From Edaphobacter aggregans DSM 19364 (GTDB lineage: Bacteria > Acidobacteriota > Terriglobia > Terriglobales > Acidobacteriaceae), in contig NZ_JQKI01000029.1 in NCBI RefSeq assembly GCF_000745965.1, positions 1-64,000 on the forward strand: a DNA stretch of 64,000 nucleotides. The letters run 5' to 3'. The stretch's first letter is position 1. Every line of letters begins with the position of its first letter. Positions 25,775 to 33,676 of this stretch are shown here, piece after piece. The notes beneath the pieces are model-generated. The model ran no database searches. It was not told where the DNA came from and saw only the letters and a program-made list of their open reading frames with translations. A program made the translations under genes and the position numbers.

Positions 25775-26794
25775 GTGAGGCGTTCGCTGACGGGGGCTTA
25801 CGGCTTGGATTTGCGGGTTCTGTATCACGACAAGTGCTTCGATGGGGCGTGCTCGGCCTCGGTGTTTACGCGGTTTCATCGCGAGTGCGTGGGGACGGCG
25901 TCGAGCTACTCGTACCAGGGTTTGGTGCACAGGGCTGGGGCGCTGTTTGATGAGGGCGACTTTGGCAATGGAGAGAATGCAATCGTCGACTTCAAGTACT
26001 CGCCGTCGGAGAAGGTGACGTGGTGGTTCGATCATCACCTGAGCGCGTTTCTGACTCCGGAGGACCAGGCCGACTACGAGCGTGGGCAGGCGGATGGTTC
26101 GGAGACGATGCGGAAGTTTTATGACCCGAAGTATGTCTCGTGCACGAGCCTGATTGCGCATGTGGGGGCGACGAAGTTCGGGTTCGACGTGAAGCCGCTG
26201 GCGGAGCTGATCAAGTGGGCCGATATCGTCGACGGCGCGAAGTACGAGAGCGCGAAGGCGGCGGTGGAGATGGCCGCTCCGGCGATGAAGCTGACGGCGG
26301 TGATCGAGAGCGCGCAGGATGGAGAGCTGGGAAGGCGGCTGATTCCGCTGTTGACGGAGATGCCGCTGGAACAGGTGCTGGATCAGCCGTTTGTGCAGAA
26401 TCTGTTGGGGCCGCTGATGGAGCGGCACTGGAAGGGGCTGGAGCTGATTCGCTCGCGGGCGACGGTGGAGCGCGGCGTGATCACGTTTGACATCACGGAC
26501 CAGCCGACGGAGGGCTACAACAAGTTCATCCCCTATTATTTGTTCCCCGGGGGGACGTACAATGTCGGGTTGAGTAAGTCGAGCTTCCGGACGAAGGTGG
26601 CGGTGGGGACGAATCCCTGGACGCCGCTTCCGGCAGAGAAGCTCGCGAACCTGGCGGTGATCTGCGAGCGCTACGGCGGCGGAGGTCATGCTAGGGTGGG
26701 CGCGATCAGCTTTCCTCCGGACCGGGAGGATCAGGCCCGGAGCGCGGCGAAGGAGATCATCGCAGAGCTGCGTGCGCGAGAGACGGCCGGCTGA
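25775..26794 (+). CDS. DHH family phosphoesterase
   Basis: The 339-residue product carries LRVLYHDKCFDGACSA, the first metal-binding motif, and the name motif in WWFDHHLSAF (the DHH box). A C-terminal RYGGGGHARVGAISFP belongs to the associated DHHA1 domain. DHH enzymes cut phosphate esters in nano-RNA, cyclic dinucleotides or pyrophosphate; the first-motif variant here (HDKCFDGA) fits the group that acts on small nucleotides or nucleic acids, but the substrate cannot be settled. The start is a GTG at 25775; the family domain begins at about residue 12. Confidence 0.85.
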   Translation: MRRSLTGAYGLDLRVLYHDKCFDGACSASVFTRFHRECVGTASSYSYQGLVHRAGALFDEGDFGNGENAIVDFKYSPSEKVTWWFDHHLSAFLTPEDQADYERGQADGSETMRKFYDPKYVSCTSLIAHVGATKFGFDVKPLAELIKWADIVDGAKYESAKAAVEMAAPAMKLTAVIESAQDGELGRRLIPLLTEMPLEQVLDQPFVQNLLGPLMERHWKGLELIRSRATVERGVITFDITDQPTEGYNKFIPYYLFPGGTYNVGLSKSSFRTKVAVGTNPWTPLPAEKLANLAVICERYGGGGHARVGAISFPPDREDQARSAAKEIIAELRARETAG

Positions 26795-26872
26795 GCCGGA
26801 AGTGGTTCGAGAGCAACCTTCGAGAGCAACCATTGTCCGGCGGCAGGGCCTCAGAGATACGAGGAGGCAGCG

Positions 26873-27031
26873 ATGAGTCCTGTTCTGTTGGGTGGTGTCA
26901 TCGTCATTCTCCTTCTGATCATTGCCGTGGTCACGATGGGAATGACCAGATGGGGACGCTCGGAGCTGGACCAGCCAGTGGAAGGAGAGCCTCGGGATAA
27001 GGGACGCGTGAGCGGCGGCGAGGATGATTAG
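26873..27031 (+). CDS. Small membrane protein of 52 residues
   Basis: A short frame reads MSPVLLGGVIVILLLIIAVV followed by a charged tail with Trp, Arg, Glu and Asp and the end RVSGGEDD. One transmembrane segment spans about residues 4-26; the rest would be cytoplasmic. GAGGAGG at 26861-26867 gives a strong ribosome binding site six bases upstream, which is the main support. It follows the DHH gene by 78 bases and is followed by an octamer-repeat terminator hairpin. No family is recognised. Confidence 0.6.
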   Translation: MSPVLLGGVIVILLLIIAVVTMGMTRWGRSELDQPVEGEPRDKGRVSGGEDD

Positions 27032-27136
27032 CGAGTCAGCGAGTCAGCGAGTCGATGGAAATCGCTTACGGTAAAGGTTTGCTTTCGCTGACCGGTCTTT
27101 CAGCTGACTCGCTGACCGCTTTTTAACTGACTCGCT
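27030..27136 (+). terminator. Octamer-repeat hairpin (AGCGAGTC)n, probable terminator
   Basis: Three tandem AGCGAGTC units (27030-27053) face inverted GACTCGCT copies at 27106-27113 and 27129-27136. GTCAGCGAGTCAGC (27035-27048) pairs perfectly with GCTGACTCGCTGAC (27103-27116), and CGCTTTTT follows on the plus strand. It closes the small-protein transcript between convergent genes. Two more AGCGAGTC units occur at 42564-42579. Confidence 0.7.
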
Positions 27137-27139
27137 GCC

Positions 27140-28486
27140 TTACGGTTTGAGGCGGCCGAAGAGGTTGAGCTTGCTGATGTCGTTGAAGATGACCATGACT
27201 GCAAAGACCAGGATGCAGACGAAGGCGACCTGGTAGACGCGCTCTTTGAGCTGCTGGTTTAGGTCGCGCCGAAGCACGGACTCGACCAGCAGGAAGAGGA
27301 TCATGCCGCCGTCGAGGATGGGGATGGGCAGCAGGTTGAAGATGGCGAGGTTGATGGAGATGTTCGCCATCAGGCCGATGATGGGCATCCACCCGGGCAT
27401 GGACGCGGCCATGTGGATCTGCTGGCCGATTCCGATAGGGCCGGAGAGCGAGCGCACGGAGACCTGGCGGGTGAACATCCGCTTGAGGACCTCGACGATG
27501 AGCAGCGAGCTCTTCTTGTTGAAGTCCCAGGAGGCGGCGACGGCTTTGGTGAAGGGAAGACGCTCGACCTTGACCGGAGGCTGTACGGGGCGGAAGCCGA
27601 TGCGGTAGTCCTTGGTTCCGTCGCCGACCTCGGCGAGCTGCGGGGTGAGCTGGACGGGGATTGTCTGGCTGTCGCGAAGAATCTCGAGGGAGGCAGGCTT
27701 GCCGGCCTGGTCCTGAAGGTAGGCAAGGAGCGCCGGAACGGAGTGAAGCTGGAGGCCGTCGATGGAGGCGATCTGGTCGTGCGGCTGGAGGCCGGCGCGC
27801 ATGGCTGGCATGTTGGGCTCAAGCGAGTCGACCTGGACGGGCACGTCCTGCATCTTGGGGATGAGGCCGAGCCTGTCGAGCGAGAAGTTGTCGGCGCCAC
27901 CTTTTGACTCGATGAAGAGTTTGGTGTCGACGCGTTGGCCGTCGTGCAGGTAGGCGAAGGGGACGGTCTGATTGATGTTGAGCAGCGAGCGGATGGCGAC
28001 CTGATCCCAGGTGGGATTCTCGATGGTGTCGTAGTGAACGATGAGGTCGCCGGAGTGGATTCCGGTGCGAGTGGCCGACGTGTTGAGCGGGATGTAATCG
28101 GTCCGGGCCGGGCCAGAGATGTATTCCTGCACCTCGTTGTGCAGCATGTAGGCGCCGGTCATCAGGCCGAGGGCGAGGATGAAATTGGCGAAGGGGCCGG
28201 CGAGGGCGACGAGGATGCGCTGCCAGCGCGGGTGCGCATTGAAGTCACCGGGGTCGGTGGGGGCTTCGCCGGGGTTGTCGCCCGACATCTTGACGTAGCC
28301 GCCGAGTGGCAGCAGGGAGACGCGGTAGTCGGTCTCGCCGCGACGGAAGCCGAAGAGCCGCTTTCCGAAGCCGATAGAGAAGACTTCGACGCGGATGCCG
28401 CAGAGCTTGGCTACGGCGAAGTGGCCGAACTCGTGTACGAGAACCATGATCCCGAGCACGATGCCAAGTTGAAGGATGGTAGACAT
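27140..28486 (-). CDS. rseP: RIP metalloprotease RseP (site-2 protease)
   Basis: A membrane zinc protease that cuts anti-sigma factors in the envelope stress response. The 448-residue product has the zinc motif VHEFGHFAVAK (HEFGH) in the first span, two PDZ-like domains around residues 130-320 (for example GIHSGDLIVH and AGLQPHDQIASIDG), and the third ligand in PIPILDGGMILF (LDGG). The C-terminal spans end in VMVIFNDISKL. It follows dxr by 36 bases, the common dxr-rseP arrangement, within an envelope/isoprenoid cluster. Confidence 0.95.
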   Translation of the reverse strand: MSTILQLGIVLGIMVLVHEFGHFAVAKLCGIRVEVFSIGFGKRLFGFRRGETDYRVSLLPLGGYVKMSGDNPGEAPTDPGDFNAHPRWQRILVALAGPFANFILALGLMTGAYMLHNEVQEYISGPARTDYIPLNTSATRTGIHSGDLIVHYDTIENPTWDQVAIRSLLNINQTVPFAYLHDGQRVDTKLFIESKGGADNFSLDRLGLIPKMQDVPVQVDSLEPNMPAMRAGLQPHDQIASIDGLQLHSVPALLAYLQDQAGKPASLEILRDSQTIPVQLTPQLAEVGDGTKDYRIGFRPVQPPVKVERLPFTKAVAASWDFNKKSSLLIVEVLKRMFTRQVSVRSLSGPIGIGQQIHMAASMPGWMPIIGLMANISINLAIFNLLPIPILDGGMILFLLVESVLRRDLNQQLKERVYQVAFVCILVFAVMVIFNDISKLNLFGRLKP

Positions 28487-28522
28487 GGAAGGGAAAAACC
28501 TCGCTCGGAGAAACTGTGCGGC

Positions 28523-29710
28523 TTATCGGAGAACGCCGGAGAAATGGTGGGCGATTACATCACGGGCACACGCTCGCGCCGCAAGATCAGCTTCGAGCAC
28601 TTCCTGGATAGACGAAGGGTGACGGGCTGAGGTTTGCTGTAGCACTAACTCTATTGTACGCGGGATGCCAAGGAACGGGATACGGCCTTCGAGGAAGGCG
28701 GCGACGGCGATCTCGTCGGCGGCGTTGAGGGCGATGCAGGCCTCGCCGCCGGTGGCGGCGGCCTCGTAGGCGAGGCGCAGGCAGGGGAAGCGGGCGAGGT
28801 CGGGGACGGAGAAGTCCAACTGACTCAACGCGGCGAGATCGAAGTGGAGGGAGGCTGTGGTGGCGTCGACGCGCTCGGGGTAGGCGAGGGCGTAGAGGAT
28901 GGGCAGGCGCATGTCGGTGACGGAGATCTGCGCGAGGATGCTGCCGTCGATGAACTCGACCAGGGAGTGGACGGTAGACTGCGGATGGATGGTGACGCGG
29001 ACCTGTTCGGGGGGCAAGGAGAAGAGGCGGCAGGCTTCGATGACCTCGAAGCCCTTGTTCATCATGGTGGCCGAGTCGATGGTGATGCGCTGGCCCATGA
29101 CCCAGGTTGGGTGCTTGAGGGCCTGCGCGGGGGTGATCTCCTCGAAGTCGGCGAGCGGCGTGTTGCGGAAGGGGCCGCCGGAGGCGGTGAGCCAGATCTG
29201 GTGGACCTCGGCGGGGGTTCCGCCGCGCATGCACTGGTGGACGGCGTTATGCTCGGAGTCGATGGGGAGCAGGGCGACGTTGTGCTCGCGGGCGGCGGCG
29301 ATGATGAGTTCGCCGGCGGCGACGAGGCACTCTTTGTTGGCGAGGCCGATGGTCTTGCCGGTTTTGACTGCGGCGTAGGTGGCCTCGAGACCGGCGACTC
29401 CGACGATAGCGGAGACGACGAAGTCGACCTCGGGCAGCGTGGCGACACGGACGGTTCCGGCCGCGCCGTGGACGACCTCGACTCCGGTGATGCCTGCGGC
29501 TTTGAACTGCGATTGGAGCTGAGAGGCCAGCTCCTCTGTCGCGATGGAGATGACCTGTGGGCGCCAGCGGAGGCACTGGGCGAAGGCAACGTCGACGTTG
29601 AGACCTGCGGCGAGGGCGATGGGCTGGTAGCGGTCGGGGAAGGATTCGCAGATGGAGAGGGTGGAGGTGCCGATGGAGCCAGTGGAACCGAGAATGGCGA
29701 GTTTTTTCAC
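28523..29710 (-). CDS. dxr: 1-deoxy-D-xylulose-5-phosphate reductoisomerase
   Basis: Dxr makes 2-C-methyl-D-erythritol 4-phosphate, the committed step of the non-mevalonate isoprenoid pathway. The NADPH motif LAILGSTGSIGTSTL stands at the very start of the 395-residue product, which supports the GTG at 29710 rather than the longer frame from 29830. LPIDSEHNAVHQC and LTASGGPFR (metal and substrate loop) and HPTWVMGQRITIDSATMMNK are in place. It precedes rseP; uppS and cdsA lie further upstream. Confidence 0.95.
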   Translation of the reverse strand: MKKLAILGSTGSIGTSTLSICESFPDRYQPIALAAGLNVDVAFAQCLRWRPQVISIATEELASQLQSQFKAAGITGVEVVHGAAGTVRVATLPEVDFVVSAIVGVAGLEATYAAVKTGKTIGLANKECLVAAGELIIAAAREHNVALLPIDSEHNAVHQCMRGGTPAEVHQIWLTASGGPFRNTPLADFEEITPAQALKHPTWVMGQRITIDSATMMNKGFEVIEACRLFSLPPEQVRVTIHPQSTVHSLVEFIDGSILAQISVTDMRLPILYALAYPERVDATTASLHFDLAALSQLDFSVPDLARFPCLRLAYEAAATGGEACIALNAADEIAVAAFLEGRIPFLGIPRTIELVLQQTSARHPSSIQEVLEADLAARACARDVIAHHFSGVLR

Positions 29711-29798
29711 GAATGTTATTTTCGCAGATTGGAGGTTTCCGGAGGGTGACGTTCGGAGAGGTCCGTTCCGGAATTGGATTTCGCGTGCAGCAAAGTTT

Positions 29799-30530
29799 TT
29801 ACTCTTCGGGCCGCAGTTCGATGGATCCAACTCCTACGTTGGCGGTGATCTTTCCATCTCCCTTGCCTCGCAGGGCCTGCTTTGTTGCTATCCCGAGGTG
29901 GGTTGAGGTTCCGCTCTGCCTGTGGTCATGAACGTTGCCGATGCCGACATTGGTTTGCAGCTCGGAGTACTCGTCTCCTCGCAGGTAGAGCGTCACATGC
30001 CCGACTCCTACATGAATCTGGCGGTCGCCGGGAATCGCATCGCCACGGATGCCCAGGTTTCCCGTGTCAAGCATGATGTCACTTTGTAACGGCGCGTTCG
30101 ACGGAATACGCAATGTGATGGAAGGGGATAAGTCTTTTGGATATGCCAGGTAGACGATTGTCTTGTTGTCGTCAGACTCGATCTGCCTTATGTAGACGGT
30201 TATAGATGAACCGGGAGCCTTGCGAAGCGATATGTTCAGGTGAAGATGCTGGTCCTGAGAGGGGAAAATGTGAACCTCCCCGGCGCAGATTTTGATCTCC
30301 AGAGGCCCCTTTGTGTGGAAGTCCCGTTCGAGCTGCAGGTGCTGCGGGTCCTTCTGGTCAGCCGCGATTGGGCGATATGAGGTGATGGGCGGCTGCGCCG
30401 TACACGTATTCTGAGTCTCCTGTGCCTGAGCCGCAGGTGGATGGGAGGAACTGAAGGCGAACAGAATCAAAAGCGCCAGGAATCGACAGGGCAATCCTGA
30501 CTTTACGCGAAAGAGAGCCGGCAGCGTCAT
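29799..30530 (-). CDS. Exported protein of unknown function, DUF4097-like beta repeats
   Basis: The 243-residue product starts with a signal peptide (CRFLALLILFAFSSSHPPAAQA) and continues as a beta-strand-rich protein with repeating turns such as LDTGNLGIRGDAIPGD, GVGHVTLYLRGD and NVGVGSIELRPEE. Such alternating glycine and hydrophobic strands suggest a DUF4097-type beta-helix. No enzyme motif was recognised. It lies between cdsA and dxr on the same strand, 88 bases before the dxr start, so it may be co-transcribed with them. Confidence 0.6.
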   Translation of the reverse strand: MTLPALFRVKSGLPCRFLALLILFAFSSSHPPAAQAQETQNTCTAQPPITSYRPIAADQKDPQHLQLERDFHTKGPLEIKICAGEVHIFPSQDQHLHLNISLRKAPGSSITVYIRQIESDDNKTIVYLAYPKDLSPSITLRIPSNAPLQSDIMLDTGNLGIRGDAIPGDRQIHVGVGHVTLYLRGDEYSELQTNVGIGNVHDHRQSGTSTHLGIATKQALRGKGDGKITANVGVGSIELRPEE

Positions 30531-30571
30531 AAAGAGCCATTACGCGAAAGAGACGCTTCGGGTTCCGTGGG

Positions 30572-31435
30572 CTAGAAACGTCCGAGGCCGAAGGTGTCCT
30601 TGAGGAGCAGGGCGAACCAGAGAACGGGAGCCGCGACGAGGAGGGCGTCGATGCGGTCGAGGATGCCGCCGTGCCCGGGGAGCATGGTGCCTGAGTCCTT
30701 GACGCCGGCTCCGCGCTTGACGGCGGATTCAAGGAGGTCGCCGAGCTGAGCGGCGATGTTGAGGATGGCTGCGAGGGTGAGGGTCTGCCAGATGGGTTCG
30801 GTGATGTGCAGGACCATGTTGCCGCGAGCGGTGAGCAGGTCGCCGATCCAGATGACGAGTCCGGCGGCGGCGAGGCTTCCGAAGATGGAGGCGACGGTGC
30901 CCTCCCAGGTCTTGCCGGGGCTGAGGCGGGGAGCGAGCTTGCGTTTGCCGAAGGCGCGGCCGATGTAGAGCGCGGCGATGTCGCCGGCCCAGACGCAGAC
31001 CATCAGGAAGAGGACGAGCGCGGGCCCGTCCTCCTGCTTCCAGAGCAGGGGGATGAGAGTGAGGGGATAGGCGATCCAGATGAGGCCAAAGAGTCCCTGG
31101 GCGGTGTCAGGGAGGACCTGGATGAGCGGGGCGCGGAAGCCGTTCCAGGCGAAGAGGATGAGGGTGAGGGCGCTGAGGACGGGAAGCTGGGCCTCAACGG
31201 GGAAGCCGTTGACGGTGACGACGAAGGCGAGCGCAGTGGCGATGGCCATCCACCAGACGGGGATGCGCAGATGCGCACCGTTCGCCTCGGCGCCTACGGC
31301 GGCCAGCTTGAGGTATTCGTAGGCTGCCAGCTCGGCGACGAGAGCTGCGGCGAGGGTGATCATCCAGAGCTGACCGAAGAAGAGAAGGGCAAAGACGACA
31401 AGAATGAGGACGGTGGCGGTAAGGATTCGCTTCAT
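30572..31435 (-). CDS. cdsA: Phosphatidate cytidylyltransferase
   Basis: CdsA makes CDP-diacylglycerol, the precursor of bacterial phospholipids. The 287-residue product is a polytopic membrane protein with the family signature near the C-terminus: SAVKRGAGVKDSGTMLPGHG followed by GILDRIDALL, and a preceding SPGKTWEGT. About eight hydrophobic segments come before it. The ATG at 31435 is preferred to the more distal frame start, giving an N-terminus of the usual form (MKRILTATVLILVVFALLFF). It belongs to the uppS-cdsA-dxr-rseP set. Confidence 0.95.
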   Translation of the reverse strand: MKRILTATVLILVVFALLFFGQLWMITLAAALVAELAAYEYLKLAAVGAEANGAHLRIPVWWMAIATALAFVVTVNGFPVEAQLPVLSALTLILFAWNGFRAPLIQVLPDTAQGLFGLIWIAYPLTLIPLLWKQEDGPALVLFLMVCVWAGDIAALYIGRAFGKRKLAPRLSPGKTWEGTVASIFGSLAAAGLVIWIGDLLTARGNMVLHITEPIWQTLTLAAILNIAAQLGDLLESAVKRGAGVKDSGTMLPGHGGILDRIDALLVAAPVLWFALLLKDTFGLGRF

Positions 31436-31486
31436 GGAGACCCAGACAAGTATATCCACGAGTAAAAGCAATATCTTGAATCACTC

Positions 31487-31514
31487 TTGACATATAAAGA
31501 TATATCTTGATACT
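31487..31514 (+). promoter_or_regulatory. Promoter with 12-bp palindrome before the second padR
   Basis: TTGACA (31487-31492) and GATACT (31509-31514) are 16 bases apart. The spacer contains the perfect palindrome AAGATATATCTT (31497-31508); its half ATATCTTGA is also found at 31471-31479. Placement between the two boxes suggests repression by the PadR product. The padR ATG at 31525 is so close that the transcript may be leaderless. Confidence 0.6.
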
Positions 31515-31524
31515 GTTTTCCGGC

Positions 31525-32139
31525 ATGAGGTACCCATATCAGTACGAATACTTCAGAGGTTTCCGCGGCGGTGAAGGCTGCCGGGGAGAGAGACAGGAAC
31601 ATAAACAGTGCGGCGCCGGCCACGTAGGATTTGGCGAAGGGCGGTGCAGCTTCAGGGGACGCTGGGGAGGCGGTCCGGTGCGCATGTTTGGCGCGGGCGA
31701 CCTTCGTTACGTGATCCTGCAACTGATCTCAGAGAAGGCGAGCCACGGCTACGAGATCATCAAGTCGATTCAGGAGCGGCTGGGAGGGACGTACGCTCCG
31801 AGCCCGGGGATCGTGTACCCGATGCTGACGATGCTGGAGGAGATGGGTTGGGCAAGCGCGGTCACGGAGGGGACGCGGAAGCTGTACAGCATCACGGAGG
31901 AGGGAGCGAAGGCGCTGGCGGAGAACAAGGCGATCGTGGACGCTCTGTTTGCGCGGATGGACAGCGTGCGCGCGGAGTATGCGAATCAGCGTCCGCAGCA
32001 GATCGAGCGGGCCGTCGAGAACCTGCGCATGGCGCTACGAATGAAGATGGGGATGAAGATGGGGTCGCTGACCACGGAGCAGATTCACGCGATCACCGAC
32101 ATCATCGACGCCGCGGCGAAGCAGATCGAGAGAGTGTGA
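31525..32139 (+). CDS. PadR family transcriptional regulator with Gly/Arg-rich N-terminus
   Basis: The 204-residue product has a Gly/Arg/Cys-rich N-terminal tail of about 55 residues and then a PadR winged helix: MFGAGDLRYVILQLISEKAS, HGYEIIKSIQERLGGTYAPS, PGIVYPMLTMLEEMGW, KLYSITEEG. A C-terminal helical part (residues 140-204) is typical of the longer PadR subgroup and supports dimer formation. The start is not certain; 31525 is the only ATG before the Gly/Arg tail. It stands alone between the envelope genes on the opposite strand; its target genes are not apparent. Confidence 0.85.
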   Translation: MRYPYQYEYFRGFRGGEGCRGERQEHKQCGAGHVGFGEGRCSFRGRWGGGPVRMFGAGDLRYVILQLISEKASHGYEIIKSIQERLGGTYAPSPGIVYPMLTMLEEMGWASAVTEGTRKLYSITEEGAKALAENKAIVDALFARMDSVRAEYANQRPQQIERAVENLRMALRMKMGMKMGSLTTEQIHAITDIIDAAAKQIERV

Positions 32140-32161
32140 CCCGACCGGGGACGATGCCCGC

Positions 32162-32563
32162 TTAGCTTCCCGTTGGCTTGATCGTGTCGGTCTCGACCAT
32201 CAGCATGACGGTGCGTTGCGGTGCGCGGGGACGATGGAGGACGTCCTTCGGGATGACGACTCCCTGGCGTGGATTGAGGGTGATGGTGCGAGGGTTTTCC
32301 TCTGTGGTGGAGGGATCGGTGGGATCGATGAGATCGATGTGGAGGCAGCCTTCGACTACGTAGAAGAACTCGTCTTCGCGCGAGTGTTTGTGCCAGTGGT
32401 AATCGCCGTGTACGACACCGAGGCGAACCACGGAGTCATTCACGTGGCAGATGGTTTCGTTGTACCAGGGCGTCGCAGCATCTGCCGTGAGCTTTTCTTC
32501 AATCAGTTCGAGGGGCTTGTATTTGGCTTCGAGGATTGTCTGGTAGGGATACTCGACGGGCAT
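32162..32563 (-). CDS. Cupin domain protein
   Basis: A 133-residue single cupin. The first metal-binding motif is GDYHWHKHSREDEFFYVVEG with its histidines and Glu, and the second is around PKDVLHRPRAPQRT. Small cupins bind metals and act as enzymes or sensors; the activity is not evident. The gene lies between uppS and the PadR regulator, downstream of uppS in the same direction with a 38-base gap. Confidence 0.85.
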   Translation of the reverse strand: MPVEYPYQTILEAKYKPLELIEEKLTADAATPWYNETICHVNDSVVRLGVVHGDYHWHKHSREDEFFYVVEGCLHIDLIDPTDPSTTEENPRTITLNPRQGVVIPKDVLHRPRAPQRTVMLMVETDTIKPTGS

Positions 32564-32601
32564 GACGACTCCCTTCTGCTACTGCGTGCAGAGATTAGAG
32601 G

Positions 32602-33537
32602 TTATCGGCGGGTGAGCTCGCGGGGCGGTAGGAGCTCAGTGGCGATCTCGGTCTCGAGCTCGGAGACGGGCTGGAGGGTGTCGATCTTCTCGTCGGAGTT
32701 CTCGGTAAGGCCGCCGAAGCGGCGCTCGCGGCGCTGGTAGTCGGCGATGGCTTCGAGCAGATGGATGCCGCGGAAGTCGGGCCAGAGGCGGTCGGTGATG
32801 AAGATCTCCGAGTAGGCGATCTGCCAGAGCAGGAAGTTCGAGATGCGCTGCTCGCCCGAGGTGCGGATGATGAGGTCGGGGTCGGGCATGTGCGCGGTGT
32901 AGAGGGCGCGCGCGATGGTCGATTCGTCGAGCGAGTCGAGAGCGCCGGCGCCGAGGAGGTCCTCGACGGAGCAGCCGCGGGTGTGGGCCTCGGTGGTGAG
33001 GTCGGTGAGGATGCGACGGACGGCGTCGACGATCTCGGTGCGGGCGCCGTAGTTCAGCGCCAGAGTGAGGGTGGTTCCGGTGTTGTGGGCGGTGGACTCC
33101 ATCGCCCACTGCATGGTGTCCTGAACCTCCTGGGGGAGGTCGTGGGTGCGGCCGATGTAGGCCATGCGGACGTTGTTGTCGTTCATCCGCTTGACGTTGC
33201 CGATGAGGTAGTTCTTGAGCAGCTTCATGAGGAAGCTGACCTCGGACTTGGGCCGCCGGAGGTTATTTTCAAGCGAAAACGCGTAGAGGGTGAGGAAGGG
33301 GAGCCCGATGCGAGAGGAGGTCTCGACGACGTACTGGACGCTCTCGGCGCCCTGCTGGTGCCCGAGGAAGCGCTTGAGGGCGCGTTTGCCCGCCCAACGG
33401 CCGTTGCCATCCATGATGATGGCGATGTGCTGGGGGATGCGGGATGGGTTGAGCTGCCGGTAGATGTTCTGCTCGTCAGCGGAGAGCTCATGTACGCGGC
33501 TGGGAGAGATTGGCGGCACAACTACCTCACAAAGCAT
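32602..33537 (-). CDS. uppS: Undecaprenyl diphosphate synthase (cis-prenyltransferase)
   Basis: UppS extends farnesyl diphosphate to the C55 carrier lipid of cell-wall synthesis. The product (311 residues from the ATG at 33537) has HIAIIMDGNGRWAGKRALKR, the substrate-binding loop with the catalytic Asp, FSLENNLRRPKSEV, and IRTSGEQRISNFLLWQIAY near the C-terminus. A GTG at 33519 with GAGG in front is another possible start. The carboxy end carries an extra Glu-rich tail of about 35 residues. The gene is divergent from the M16 peptidase. Confidence 0.95.
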   Translation of the reverse strand: MLCEVVVPPISPSRVHELSADEQNIYRQLNPSRIPQHIAIIMDGNGRWAGKRALKRFLGHQQGAESVQYVVETSSRIGLPFLTLYAFSLENNLRRPKSEVSFLMKLLKNYLIGNVKRMNDNNVRMAYIGRTHDLPQEVQDTMQWAMESTAHNTGTTLTLALNYGARTEIVDAVRRILTDLTTEAHTRGCSVEDLLGAGALDSLDESTIARALYTAHMPDPDLIIRTSGEQRISNFLLWQIAYSEIFITDRLWPDFRGIHLLEAIADYQRRERRFGGLTENSDEKIDTLQPVSELETEIATELLPPRELTRR

Positions 33538-33676
33538 GACGCTAGCACACCGGAGGGTGAGGTGCAATGAAAGCCGAAGGAGCGCGGATGCTGTCAGATT
33601 TTGTGAAGTCCGCAAAGGGGTTGGGGTATGCTTTTCTGCGATCCACAGATCCAGGGATTCGAAGAGGAGAAATTCA

